Shown here piece after piece: positions 8,079 to 15,753 of a DNA stretch of 36,823 nucleotides (its first letter is position 1; every line of letters starts with the position of its first letter). The position numbers and the translations under genes are program-made. Under the pieces are notes generated by a model. It did not search any database. It was given only the letters and a program-made list of their open reading frames with translations, and was not told the origin of the DNA. Source of the stretch: an uncultured Ignavibacteria bacterium (GTDB lineage: Bacteria > Bacteroidota > Ignavibacteria > Tepidaquicellales > Tepidaquicellaceae); the NCBI GenBank assembly GCA_937872315.1, contig CALMST010000109.1, positions 1 through 36,823 of the forward strand. The letters run 5' to 3'.

Positions 8079-8585
8079 ATGATAACAAGTGATCATATAG
8101 AAACAAAGGAAGAGGTCGAGTTAAGACATCTTGATATGGTATGTACAAACGAATCTGAGCTTGTACATCCCTGGTGGTATAATTTCAAATACACTATAGT
8201 TGGAATAATATTCGGAATAGTATTCGTCAAAGCTGAAATAATAAGCTGGTTCAGGATACAGGAAATGTTTCAGCTTTCATCATTCTTTATGTATGGAGTG
8301 ATCGGAACTGCAGTGGTAGTGGGAGCAATATCAGTTTCCATTATAAAAAAACTTAAATTGAAAAGTATTTACGGGGAGCAGATACACATAGATGATAAGG
8401 AGTTTAACAAAGGACAGATCTACGGAGCGCTTATATTCGGTGTCGGCTGGGCTGTAACCGGCGCATGTCCGGGTCCGCTCTTTGCGCAGTTTGGAAGCGG
8501 ATTCAGTGTGATCATAATTACAATAATTTCTGCAGTCGCCGGTACGTGGGTATATGGGAAATTCAGGGATAAGCTGCCGCACTGA
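8079..8585 (+). CDS. YeeE/YedE family membrane protein, second half-transporter
   Basis: 168 residues. A cytoplasmic N-terminus (1-35) is followed by about four helices (38-52, 68-88, 115-135, 142-160). The motif GVGWAVTGACPGPLFAQ with Cys130 is the partner signature of the YeeE/YedE fold. With the preceding gene it would make one complete pore. It is the last gene of the sulfur operon. A short palindrome AATCAGG-A-CCTGATT (8595-8609) lies just after the stop, without a U-run, so I do not call a terminator. Confidence 0.85.
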   Translation: MITSDHIETKEEVELRHLDMVCTNESELVHPWWYNFKYTIVGIIFGIVFVKAEIISWFRIQEMFQLSSFFMYGVIGTAVVVGAISVSIIKKLKLKSIYGEQIHIDDKEFNKGQIYGALIFGVGWAVTGACPGPLFAQFGSGFSVIIITIISAVAGTWVYGKFRDKLPH

Positions 8586-8693
8586 TTAATCTGAAATCAG
8601 GACCTGATTGATAATTTGAGGAAATTAAAGCTGCTGCCGTATATTGTTTTATAAAGAGTGTATTGGCTGCAAAGCATAAGTATTTGTTTAGTC

Positions 8694-8711
8694 TTATGAC
8701 TTTTGTCATAA
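8694..8711. promoter_or_regulatory. Crp/Fnr-like palindrome upstream of usp, distal site
   Basis: TTATGAC-TTTT-GTCATAA is a perfect 7-bp inverted repeat with a 4-nt centre, sharing the TGA-N6-TCA core of Crp/Fnr operators. Its centre is 22 bp, about two helical turns, upstream of a second palindrome at 8719-8730. A Crp/Fnr-family gene lies at 17763-18506. Assigning the site to that protein is inference. Confidence 0.5.
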
Positions 8712-8718
8712 ACTAAAG

Positions 8719-8730
8719 TGATATGTATCA
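8719..8730. promoter_or_regulatory. Fnr-like palindrome abutting the usp promoter
   Basis: TGAT-ATGT-ATCA is a perfect inverted repeat matching the core of the FNR box TTGAT-N4-ATCAA. It ends one base before the -33 TTG of the usp promoter. If transcription starts about 6 nt after the -7 element, the centre lies near -42, the classic class II activator position for Fnr-family proteins. Confidence 0.55.
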
Positions 8731-8761
8731 TTGGCACTATGAGTATGACTTTTTACTTTTG
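8731..8761 (+). promoter_or_regulatory. Bacteroidota-type promoter of usp
   Basis: TTG at 8731-8733, a 20-nt spacer, and TACTTTTG at 8754-8761 (exact TAnnTTTG). The layout equals that at 4384-4414. Transcription would start near 8767, ahead of the ATG at 8781, which rules out the in-frame ATG at 8718 as the main start. Confidence 0.65.
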
Positions 8762-8780
8762 TAAAAAGATTAATACAGAA

Positions 8781-9626
8781 ATGAAAGCAATACTTGTCCC
8801 GATAGATTTTTCAAAATGTTCATTAGATGCTCTGAAATTTGCAGCCTTCACTGCAAAAAGATCTGGAGCAAAGATACATCTTATCAGTATTATTGAAAAA
8901 CAGAATTACTATTTCCTCGGCAGTGATCCGATAGTAATTCCGCCCGAATTAATATACAGCAATAACGCACATGACGAGAAGCTTAAAAATGAGATCAGAA
9001 GCCGTCTTGATAAAATTACAAGATCAGCATATCTGAAGGATATTCCTGTTGAATATAAAATAGGAACAGGATTGAAAGTATTCAAATGTATAGAGGAATA
9101 TTCAAGGATCTCAAAATCAGACATGATAATAATGGGTTCAAGCGGAGCGCATGGAATTACAAAGATACTGATAGGAAGCAATGCTGAAAGGGTATCAAGG
9201 TTTTCGAAGATCCCGGTTCTGATCATGAACCATAGCATCCGTAATATAAAAACTATCATTTTTGCATCTGATTTTGAAAAGGAAGCTTACAGGGTGTTTC
9301 CTTTTGTACAGGAATTTGCAAAAGTTTATGATTCCGAGATACATCTTCTTAAAGTTAATATTTTTACTCATTACAATAATGCCGGAGATATTGCCCTTCT
9401 GAAAAAATTCAATAAAAAATTCAATTCAAATTATAAAGAAGTTGTTTTCGAAAGCAGCACCATAGCTTCGGGTATTCATAAATACGCAGATAAAATAAAT
9501 TCTTCTATGATTGCTATCGGTACTCATGGTAAGAAAGGTCTTATCCGTTTACTTTTTGAAAATGTATCCGAAGAAACCATCAGATATTCCGCTAAACCGG
9601 TATTAACAGTAAATTTAAAAAAATAA
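8781..9626 (+). CDS. Tandem universal stress protein (UspA x2)
   Basis: 281 residues from the ATG at 8781. An in-frame ATG 63 nt earlier would add a cysteine-containing stretch that does not belong to the family and lies upstream of the predicted promoter. The two Usp domains are about 1-140 and 143-280. Domain 1 begins MKAILVPIDFSKCSLDALKF and has the ATP-binding loop MGSSGAHGITKILIGSNAERV (G-2x-G-9x-G-S). Domain 2 begins IKTIIFASDFEKEAYRVFPF and has IGTHGKKGLIRLLFENVSEET, where EN replaces the G-S, so only the first domain looks able to bind ATP. It is a cytoplasmic stress or energy-state protein. It sits between the sulfur and cbb3 operons behind two Fnr-like palindromes, and Fnr/Anr control of usp genes under low oxygen is well known. 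Confidence 0.88.
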   Translation: MKAILVPIDFSKCSLDALKFAAFTAKRSGAKIHLISIIEKQNYYFLGSDPIVIPPELIYSNNAHDEKLKNEIRSRLDKITRSAYLKDIPVEYKIGTGLKVFKCIEEYSRISKSDMIIMGSSGAHGITKILIGSNAERVSRFSKIPVLIMNHSIRNIKTIIFASDFEKEAYRVFPFVQEFAKVYDSEIHLLKVNIFTHYNNAGDIALLKKFNKKFNSNYKEVVFESSTIASGIHKYADKINSSMIAIGTHGKKGLIRLLFENVSEETIRYSAKPVLTVNLKK

Positions 9627-9658
9627 TACGATTTAAACATTATTTTTATTAAAAATAC

Positions 9659-9674
9659 TATGATAAATATCATA
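9659..9674. promoter_or_regulatory. Fnr-like palindrome upstream of the cbb3 operon
   Basis: TATGAT-AAAT-ATCATA is a perfect 6-bp inverted repeat with a 4-nt centre, sharing TGAT-N4-ATCA with the site at 8719-8730. It lies 66 nt before the ccoI start. Relative to a candidate -7 element at 9718-9725 its centre would be near -65, a class I activator position. Fnr-type control of cbb3 oxidases is established in Proteobacteria; here it is inferred. Confidence 0.55.
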
Positions 9675-9717
9675 TATCTTTTTATGTATTTATATAGAGT
9701 ATAAAACTAATTTTTCA

Positions 9718-9725
9718 TATTTTTG
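9718..9725 (+). promoter_or_regulatory. Candidate -7 element of the cbb3 operon
   Basis: TATTTTTG matches TAnnTTTG exactly and lies 14 nt before the ccoI ATG. No TTG is found at the matching -33 position, as expected for a promoter that needs an activator. The surrounding sequence is very AT-rich, so a chance match is possible. Confidence 0.4.
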
Positions 9726-9739
9726 AATCAATATTTTTA

Positions 9740-12211
9740 ATGAGCAAAACAACTTCCAAGACCGGTGTGAAATGTCATTATTGCGGTAATGATTGCAATG
9801 AAACTTTTATCCGTTTTAAAGATAAATATTTTTGCAGACATGACTGTAAGGATGAATTTGAAAAATCACTTCCATCTCTCACTTCACTTCCAAAAGCTGA
9901 GTCTTCCTGCTGTTGTTCATCAAATGAGGCAACCAATATAAAAATTGAAGATCCTGCGGACCAGAACAAATTTAATTTTCTTGATGACAGCGAGATCCGG
10001 AAGAAAATTGTAAATCAAAACAGAAGGTATAACGGAAAGAATGTAACATCTGTTTCCTTATCTATACCCGGCATTCACTGCACTTCCTGCGTTGGTATGC
10101 TTGAGAATATCTACAGGACCAATCCCGGAATTTTAAGTTCGAAAGTAGAATTTCTTCAGAAACAGATCCATATAATCTTTGACAGTTCAGTCATTTCTCT
10201 TAAAGAAATTGTAAAAGTACTTTCCGATGCGGGATATGAAGCCAAGATAGACTTGCATAAAGACAATGAAAATTCCGATAAGAGTAAGTCATCTCAAAAG
10301 GATCTTTACATTAAAATCGGAGTGGCGGGATTTTGTCTGGGAAATATAATGCTTTTAAGTTTTCCCGAATATTTTTCAGGTGAGAATTTTACTGATAATA
10401 CACTTAAAACATTTTTCAATTATCTGAATATACTTCTTTCGCTTCCTGTATTTTTTTACTGCAGTTCCGGATATTTTAAATCTGCCTGGTCAGGTCTTAA
10501 ACAAAAGGTGATAAGCATTGATATTCCCATCTCACTGGGAATTACAGCATTGTTTGTAAGAAGTCTGTACGAAATAATTTTCTTTAACAATGCGGGATAT
10601 ATGGATTCCATGGCCGGACTTGTTTTCTTTCTTCTTTTAGGAAAACTGTTTCAGAGCAAGACATACGAATCATTGAATTTTGAAAGAGATTACAGATCAT
10701 ATTTTCCGGTATCTGTTACAGTCATTGAGGATAAAATTGAAAGAAGCATACCTGTCGCAAATCTGAGACCGGGTGACAGGATACTGATCAGAAATAATGA
10801 AATAGTGCCTGCCGATTCTATTTTGTTCGGCAAAACTTCAAGCGTTGATTATAGTTTTGTTTCGGGAGAATCTATCCCCGAACTAAAGGTAGCCGGTGAG
10901 ATCATTTACGCGGGGGGAAGACATTTAGGGTCATCAATTGAACTGGAAGTCATAAGAACAGTTTCTCAGAGTCATCTTACAAAACTATGGAATGATCCTG
11001 CATTTAAAAAGAACAATACTTCCAAATTTTCAGAATTAACTGATTTTGTCAGTAAGTATTTCACAATTGCTGTTCTTGCAATAGCCGTAACAGCTGCTTT
11101 ATACTGGCTTCCGGATATAAATAAAGCAGTAAATGTATTTACAACAGTTCTGATAGTTGCATGTCCGTGCGCTCTTGCTCTTACAACACCTTTTGCTTTC
11201 GGTAATGCGCAGAGAATACTGGGAAGGAATAAATTCTATCTGAAGAACTCATCGGTTGTTGAGAATTTAGCTAATGTGAATTCGATAGTTTTTGATAAAA
11301 CAGGAACGCTGACAAATTCAAAAGATCTGACAGTTACATACAGCGGAGTTTCTTTAAGCACGGAAGAGCTTGCTCAGATTAAAACTCTTGTAAGAAATTC
11401 TTCACATCCGTTAAGTAAAAATATATATGATTTCATAGATACAGACGAATATTACGAAGCCGAAGATTTTAAAGAATCGGTGGGGGAGGGTATTTCATGC
11501 CGTATCAACGGAAACGATCTGAAATTAGGTTCGGTGAGATTCATAGTAAAAGATCCTGATTGCTCATTTAAAGATCTGAAAAAAGAATATACGGGAAATG
11601 CTGTTTCTTCAAATGTATTCCTTTCTGTCAATGATTCCGTTAAAGGTTATTTTTCTTTCAGGAATAAATACAGAAACGGTATAATGAGAGTGATAGAGGA
11701 TTTGTCCGAAAAATATAAACTTACTTTACTGTCCGGAGATAACAATTCAGAGAAAGAAAATCTGAGTAAATATTTTAATAATGAAAGCTCGCTTTTATTT
11801 AATCAATCACCGCAGGATAAACTGAATTACATAAAGCATTTACAAAGCAACGGCGATAATATACTGATGATTGGTGACGGGCTTAATGATGCAGGAGCAT
11901 TGAAACAAAGCAATACAGGCATTACTATATCTGAAGACATTACTAATTTTTCACCGTCTTGCGATGCTATCGCAGAAGCATCTGAATTTTCTAAGTTCGG
12001 AAAATTCATGGAATTCTCGAGATCAACGATGAATATTATCAGGGTAAGTTTTGTGATATCTTTTCTGTATAATGTAATAGGTTTATATCTCGCTTCAACC
12101 GGGGTTTTCTCTCCGCTTGTAGCCGCTATTCTGATGCCGTTAAATTCGATATCCATAGTGATCTTTGTAACTATAGCAACAAATTTTTCTGCAAAGTTAA
12201 AAAAACTATAA
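9740..12211 (+). CDS. ccoI: Copper-transporting P1B-type ATPase for cbb3 assembly (CcoI/FixI)
   Basis: 823 residues. The N-terminal cysteine-rich metal-binding domain (about 10-40) has KCHYCGNDC and FCRHDC, followed by a cysteine cluster SSCCCSS (57-59). An HMA domain (about 103-170) has GIHCTSC (Cys114, Cys117). Membrane helices follow, with the ion-binding CPCALALTTP (Cys475, Cys477). The actuator loop carries SGES (375-378) in place of the usual TGES. The phosphorylation site is Asp519 in DKTGTLTN, the hinge is IGDGLNDAGAL, and there are two final helices. This layout is that of CcoI/FixI, which delivers copper needed for the binuclear centre of the cbb3 oxidase. It heads the operon, 15 nt before ccoS. 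Confidence 0.93.
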   Translation: MSKTTSKTGVKCHYCGNDCNETFIRFKDKYFCRHDCKDEFEKSLPSLTSLPKAESSCCCSSNEATNIKIEDPADQNKFNFLDDSEIRKKIVNQNRRYNGKNVTSVSLSIPGIHCTSCVGMLENIYRTNPGILSSKVEFLQKQIHIIFDSSVISLKEIVKVLSDAGYEAKIDLHKDNENSDKSKSSQKDLYIKIGVAGFCLGNIMLLSFPEYFSGENFTDNTLKTFFNYLNILLSLPVFFYCSSGYFKSAWSGLKQKVISIDIPISLGITALFVRSLYEIIFFNNAGYMDSMAGLVFFLLLGKLFQSKTYESLNFERDYRSYFPVSVTVIEDKIERSIPVANLRPGDRILIRNNEIVPADSILFGKTSSVDYSFVSGESIPELKVAGEIIYAGGRHLGSSIELEVIRTVSQSHLTKLWNDPAFKKNNTSKFSELTDFVSKYFTIAVLAIAVTAALYWLPDINKAVNVFTTVLIVACPCALALTTPFAFGNAQRILGRNKFYLKNSSVVENLANVNSIVFDKTGTLTNSKDLTVTYSGVSLSTEELAQIKTLVRNSSHPLSKNIYDFIDTDEYYEAEDFKESVGEGISCRINGNDLKLGSVRFIVKDPDCSFKDLKKEYTGNAVSSNVFLSVNDSVKGYFSFRNKYRNGIMRVIEDLSEKYKLTLLSGDNNSEKENLSKYFNNESSLLFNQSPQDKLNYIKHLQSNGDNILMIGDGLNDAGALKQSNTGITISEDITNFSPSCDAIAEASEFSKFGKFMEFSRSTMNIIRVSFVISFLYNVIGLYLASTGVFSPLVAAILMPLNSISIVIFVTIATNFSAKLKKL

Positions 12212-12226
12212 TAAAAATTTTTTAAA

Positions 12227-12391
12227 ATGAGTGTAATTATTCTTTTGATCACCGTCAGTATAATAGTAGCAGGTTCATTCCTGATAGCCTTTATATGGTC
12301 AGTAAAGACCGGGCAGTATGAAGATAAATATACACCGTCGGTCAGGATATTGCTTGATGATACTGAAGCCGGAATAAAAAATAAAAAATAA
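12227..12391 (+). CDS. ccoS: cbb3 oxidase assembly protein CcoS
   Basis: A 54-residue frame starts at the ATG 12227 and ends at the TAA 12389-12391. It has a single N-terminal helix (about residues 2-25), then FIWSVKTGQYEDKYTPSVRIL. The W-S-V-K-x-G-Q-Y-[ED]-D signature is that of CcoS. It lies between ccoI and ccoNO with short gaps (15 and 42 nt). CcoS is required for copper and haem loading of the oxidase. Confidence 0.9.
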   Translation: MSVIILLITVSIIVAGSFLIAFIWSVKTGQYEDKYTPSVRILLDDTEAGIKNKK

Positions 12392-12433
12392 AATTTTAAA
12401 TTATTATAAATAAAAAAGGAATAAAAATATAAA

Positions 12434-14566
12434 ATGATACCTGAAAAATTCAGTTACGATAATAAGATCGTCAGGGATTTTGCTTACGCAACGGTAATCT
12501 GGGGGATCGTAGGAATGCTTGTGGGTCTGATAGTATCCATACAGATCTTCCTCCCTGAGGCAAATTTCGCGACTCAGTATATTACATTCGGAAGAATAAG
12601 GCCGCTGCACACAAATGCAGTGATCTTTGCATTCGTAGGTAATGCGATCTTTATGGGAGTTTATTATTCCCTGCAGAGATTGTGCAAAGCGCGTATGTTC
12701 AGTGATACACTGAGCAAACTTAATTTCTGGGGATGGCAGCTCATTATTGTCAGCGCAGCCGTTTCTCTTCCGCTTGGATTTACCACAAGCAAAGAATATG
12801 CTGAGCTTGAATGGCCGATTGATATTATGATCGCAGTGGTCTGGGTGATCTTTGCTATAAATATGTTCGGGACAATTATTAAACGTCGCGAGAGACACAT
12901 GTATGTAGCCATCTGGTTTTATATTGCAACAGTTGTAACAGTTGCAGTGCTGCACATAGTAAACTCCATAGAACTTCCGGTTGGTTTCATGAAAAGTTAT
13001 CCGGTCTATGCCGGAGTTCAGGATGCGCTGGTTCAATGGTGGTACGGGCATAATGCAGTTGCATTCTTTTTAACAACTCCGTTTCTTGGTCTGATGTACT
13101 ATTATCTGCCGAAAGCTGCTAATCGTCCGATCTATTCATACAGATTATCTATAATTCATTTCTGGTCACTTATATTCATTTACATATGGGCAGGACCTCA
13201 TCATTTATTATATACAGCTCTTCCTGACTGGGCACAGTCACTTGGAGTGGCTTTTTCCATTATGCTGATAGCTCCGTCCTGGGGAGGTATGATAAACGGT
13301 TTGCTAACATTAAGAGGAGCATGGGATAAAGTACGGGAAGACCCTATACTGAAGTTTATGGTGGTAGCCGTTACGGCATACGGTATGGCCACATTTGAAG
13401 GACCTATGCTTTCACTTAAAAACGTGAATGCAATCGCTCACTTTACTGACTGGATCGTAGCGCACGTACATGTGGGAGCACTTGGCTGGAATGGATTTCT
13501 TACATTCGGAATACTTTACTGGCTAATTCCTAAGATTTACAGGACAAACCTTTATTCTGCAAAACTTGCAAACTTTCATTTCTGGATCGGTACACTCGGA
13601 ATTGTTTTTTATGCTGTCCCTCTGTACTGGGCGGGAGTCACACAGTCACTTATGTGGAAGCAGTTCACACCGGAAGGTCTTCTTCTGTATCCGAATTTTC
13701 TTGAGACGGTTATAAAGATCATTCCAATGTATATGATGCGTTCTATAGGAGGAACACTTTATCTGACCGGGGTAATTGTAATGACTTACAATCTTGTAAA
13801 AACAGTAAAGTCAGGAAAGCTTGTACCAAATGAAGAAGCTGAAGCACCGGCGCTTAGCAAGGATATTTTTGAAAAAGCTGAAGCTCAGCACAAGTGGCTC
13901 GAATCAAAACCGGGAAGATTTGCGATCTTTGCAACCGTAGCGATTCTGATCGGCGGAATGGTCGAACTGATCCCGACATTTTTAATTAAGTCGAATATAC
14001 CAACGATAACTGCCGTAAAGCCATATACACCGCTTGAACTTCAGGGAAGAGACCTGTATATCCGCGAAGGCTGTAATAATTGTCATTCGCAGATGATCAG
14101 ACCTTTCAGAAGCGAAACCGAAAGATACGGAGAATATTCAAAAGCGGGAGAGTTTGTTTATGATCATCCGTTTCTCTGGGGATCAAAAAGAACAGGTCCT
14201 GATCTTGCGAGAGAAGGTAAAAAATATCCGAATCTCTGGCATTATTTTCACATGGAAGATCCGCGTGTAATGTCGCCCGGTTCGATCATGCCATCGTATC
14301 CATGGCTGATCACACAGGAGCTGGATATTTCCACTACTCCTTCAAAGATCAATGGAATGAGGACACTTGGTGTGCCTTATCCTCCGGGATATGAAAATAC
14401 CGCAAATGCTGATCTGATGAAACAGGCTGAAGAAATCACTGCAGATCTGAGACAAAACAATGTAGGTGTAGAGAGCAATAGAGAGATCATCGCACTGATT
14501 GCATATATTCAGAGACTTGGTACGGATATTAAAGTGGATCAAATTAGTTTAGAAAAAATCAAATAA
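12434..14566 (+). CDS. ccoNO: cbb3-type cytochrome c oxidase fused subunits I and II (CcoNO)
   Basis: 710 residues joining two subunits. CcoN (about 1-465) has about twelve helices and the full set of ligands: His59 (PLHTNAV) and His346 for the low-spin haem b, His344 (AHVHVG) for haem b3, and His206 (WYGHNAV), His256 and His257 (AGPHHLLY) for CuB. CcoO (about 490-710) is anchored by a helix at 495-516 and carries one c-type haem at EGCNNCHSQMIRPFRSE (Cys547, Cys550, His551), with Met619 in SIMPSYPWL as likely axial ligand. The enzyme reduces oxygen at high affinity and pumps protons. The fusion of N and O is typical of Bacteroidota and Chlorobi relatives. The reading frame is intact over the junction. 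Confidence 0.96.
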   Translation: MIPEKFSYDNKIVRDFAYATVIWGIVGMLVGLIVSIQIFLPEANFATQYITFGRIRPLHTNAVIFAFVGNAIFMGVYYSLQRLCKARMFSDTLSKLNFWGWQLIIVSAAVSLPLGFTTSKEYAELEWPIDIMIAVVWVIFAINMFGTIIKRRERHMYVAIWFYIATVVTVAVLHIVNSIELPVGFMKSYPVYAGVQDALVQWWYGHNAVAFFLTTPFLGLMYYYLPKAANRPIYSYRLSIIHFWSLIFIYIWAGPHHLLYTALPDWAQSLGVAFSIMLIAPSWGGMINGLLTLRGAWDKVREDPILKFMVVAVTAYGMATFEGPMLSLKNVNAIAHFTDWIVAHVHVGALGWNGFLTFGILYWLIPKIYRTNLYSAKLANFHFWIGTLGIVFYAVPLYWAGVTQSLMWKQFTPEGLLLYPNFLETVIKIIPMYMMRSIGGTLYLTGVIVMTYNLVKTVKSGKLVPNEEAEAPALSKDIFEKAEAQHKWLESKPGRFAIFATVAILIGGMVELIPTFLIKSNIPTITAVKPYTPLELQGRDLYIREGCNNCHSQMIRPFRSETERYGEYSKAGEFVYDHPFLWGSKRTGPDLAREGKKYPNLWHYFHMEDPRVMSPGSIMPSYPWLITQELDISTTPSKINGMRTLGVPYPPGYENTANADLMKQAEEITADLRQNNVGVESNREIIALIAYIQRLGTDIKVDQISLEKIK

Positions 14567-14584
14567 TAAAATTAAAATTATAAC

Positions 14585-14749
14585 ATGTTCAAACATTATT
14601 TTGAATCAATTGACGGTCTGGAAATTTATCCCATATTTTCATTAATTGTATTTTTTATATTTTTCGTTTTGGTCTTCATCTGGAGTATGAAGGCGGATAA
14701 AAATTATTTAAAAAAAATGGAGGAGATCCCGCTTGAAAATAATGAATAA
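14585..14749 (+). CDS. ccoQ: Small cbb3 subunit CcoQ-like
   Basis: A 54-residue frame begins MFKHYFESIDGLEIYPIFSL, has one helix (about 16-34) and ends in a charged tail. Its place between ccoNO and ccoP, the single helix, and the segment ending in FIWSMKADK match CcoQ/FixQ proteins. Its stop overlaps the ccoP ATG by 8 nt. Confidence 0.82.
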   Translation: MFKHYFESIDGLEIYPIFSLIVFFIFFVLVFIWSMKADKNYLKKMEEIPLENNE

Positions 14750-15749
14750 AAATAGATCAATTAAGAAGATCTTAAAGAATAAACTGAAATTCTCAGTTTC
14801 ATTACTTGCAGTCTTCTTTCAGTCATCACTGATATTTGCACAGACTGCAGCTCCTCAGGATCAGGGAAATACGGAGACATATAATACCATACTTCTGATT
14901 TTCCTCATAATACTGATAAACCTGGTATTCATCCCTCTTCTGTATTCTGAAAAAGAAAAAACTGAGGAAGCTGAAGAAAAGGAATCATCATTCCAGGTGC
15001 TTAAACAGAAATTCTACGGACTGAAACCAATGGAAGAAGAAAAATCTCTTCTCATTGATGAGGATTATGACGGCATACAGGAGCTTGACAACAACGTTCC
15101 GCCCTGGTTCAATGTGCTTTTTTTAGCTACTATAATATTTGCGATTGTTTATCTGCTCGATTATCATGTTTTTAAAACAGGAAAACTTCCACTTCAGGAA
15201 TATAATGATGAAGTATATGCAGCCGAGCTTCAGAGAGAAGAACTGATAAGAACCGGCGCATTTATTAATGAAAACAATGTTGCATTTTCTAATGCTCCCG
15301 ATGTATTGACTGAAGGTAAACAGATCTATGCTGTGAACTGCATTCCCTGTCACGGCGGAAACGGAGAAGGTATTGTCGGTCCGAATCTGACTGATGAATA
15401 CTGGATACACGGCGGCGGGGTAAAGAATATTTTTAAGACCGTAAAATACGGTGTTCCTGTAAAAGGGATGATATCATGGCAGACACAATTAAATCCTAAA
15501 AAAATGCAGGCGGTTGTTAGTTATGTGATGTCACTTCAGGGAACAAATCCTCCGGGCGGTAAAGCTCCCGAAGGAAATCTGTATAAAGAAGGACAGGATT
15601 CAACGGTAGTTAAATCTGACAGTTTAAAAACCGATAACGTTAAAACAGACAGTTCAAAGTCTGAACAGATAAAATCAGATAGTTTAAAAAAAAATAATAA
15701 TAAAGAGGTAAAGACTGATAAATCTGATACAACGTCGATGAAGAAATAA
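14742..15749 (+). CDS. ccoP: cbb3 oxidase subunit III, single-haem CcoP
   Basis: 335 residues from the ATG at 14742, which overlaps the end of ccoQ; a TTG nine bases earlier is in frame but less likely. There is a signal-like helix (about 17-33), a membrane helix (48-68), a charged loop, a second helix after the conserved NNVPPWFNVLF, and then one cytochrome c domain with CIPCH (Cys200, Cys203, His204) and axial Met243 in VKGMISW. Proteobacterial CcoP has two haems; one is usual in Bacteroidota. The last 55 or so residues are a low-complexity K/S/D/T/N tail with repeated KSDSLK units. It carries electrons to the CcoO haem. Confidence 0.93.
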   Translation: MNKNRSIKKILKNKLKFSVSLLAVFFQSSLIFAQTAAPQDQGNTETYNTILLIFLIILINLVFIPLLYSEKEKTEEAEEKESSFQVLKQKFYGLKPMEEEKSLLIDEDYDGIQELDNNVPPWFNVLFLATIIFAIVYLLDYHVFKTGKLPLQEYNDEVYAAELQREELIRTGAFINENNVAFSNAPDVLTEGKQIYAVNCIPCHGGNGEGIVGPNLTDEYWIHGGGVKNIFKTVKYGVPVKGMISWQTQLNPKKMQAVVSYVMSLQGTNPPGGKAPEGNLYKEGQDSTVVKSDSLKTDNVKTDSSKSEQIKSDSLKKNNNKEVKTDKSDTTSMKK

Positions 15750-15753
15750 ATAT

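Noticed and set aside
8595-8609. Palindrome AATCAGG-A-CCTGATT after the sulfur operon as a terminator
   Set aside because: A one-base loop cannot form an RNA hairpin as drawn, and no U-run follows; it may be a chance palindrome or a protein site.
8718-8780. Upstream ATG of the usp gene, giving a 302-residue protein
   Set aside because: The extra 21 residues are not Usp-like, and the codons overlap an Fnr-like palindrome and the -33/-7 promoter, so the ATG at 8781 is preferred.
12404-13051. Minus-strand 215-codon frame opposite ccoNO
   Set aside because: It is a shadow of the ccoN coding sequence. The Cys/His-rich translation reflects antisense codons and not a real protein.
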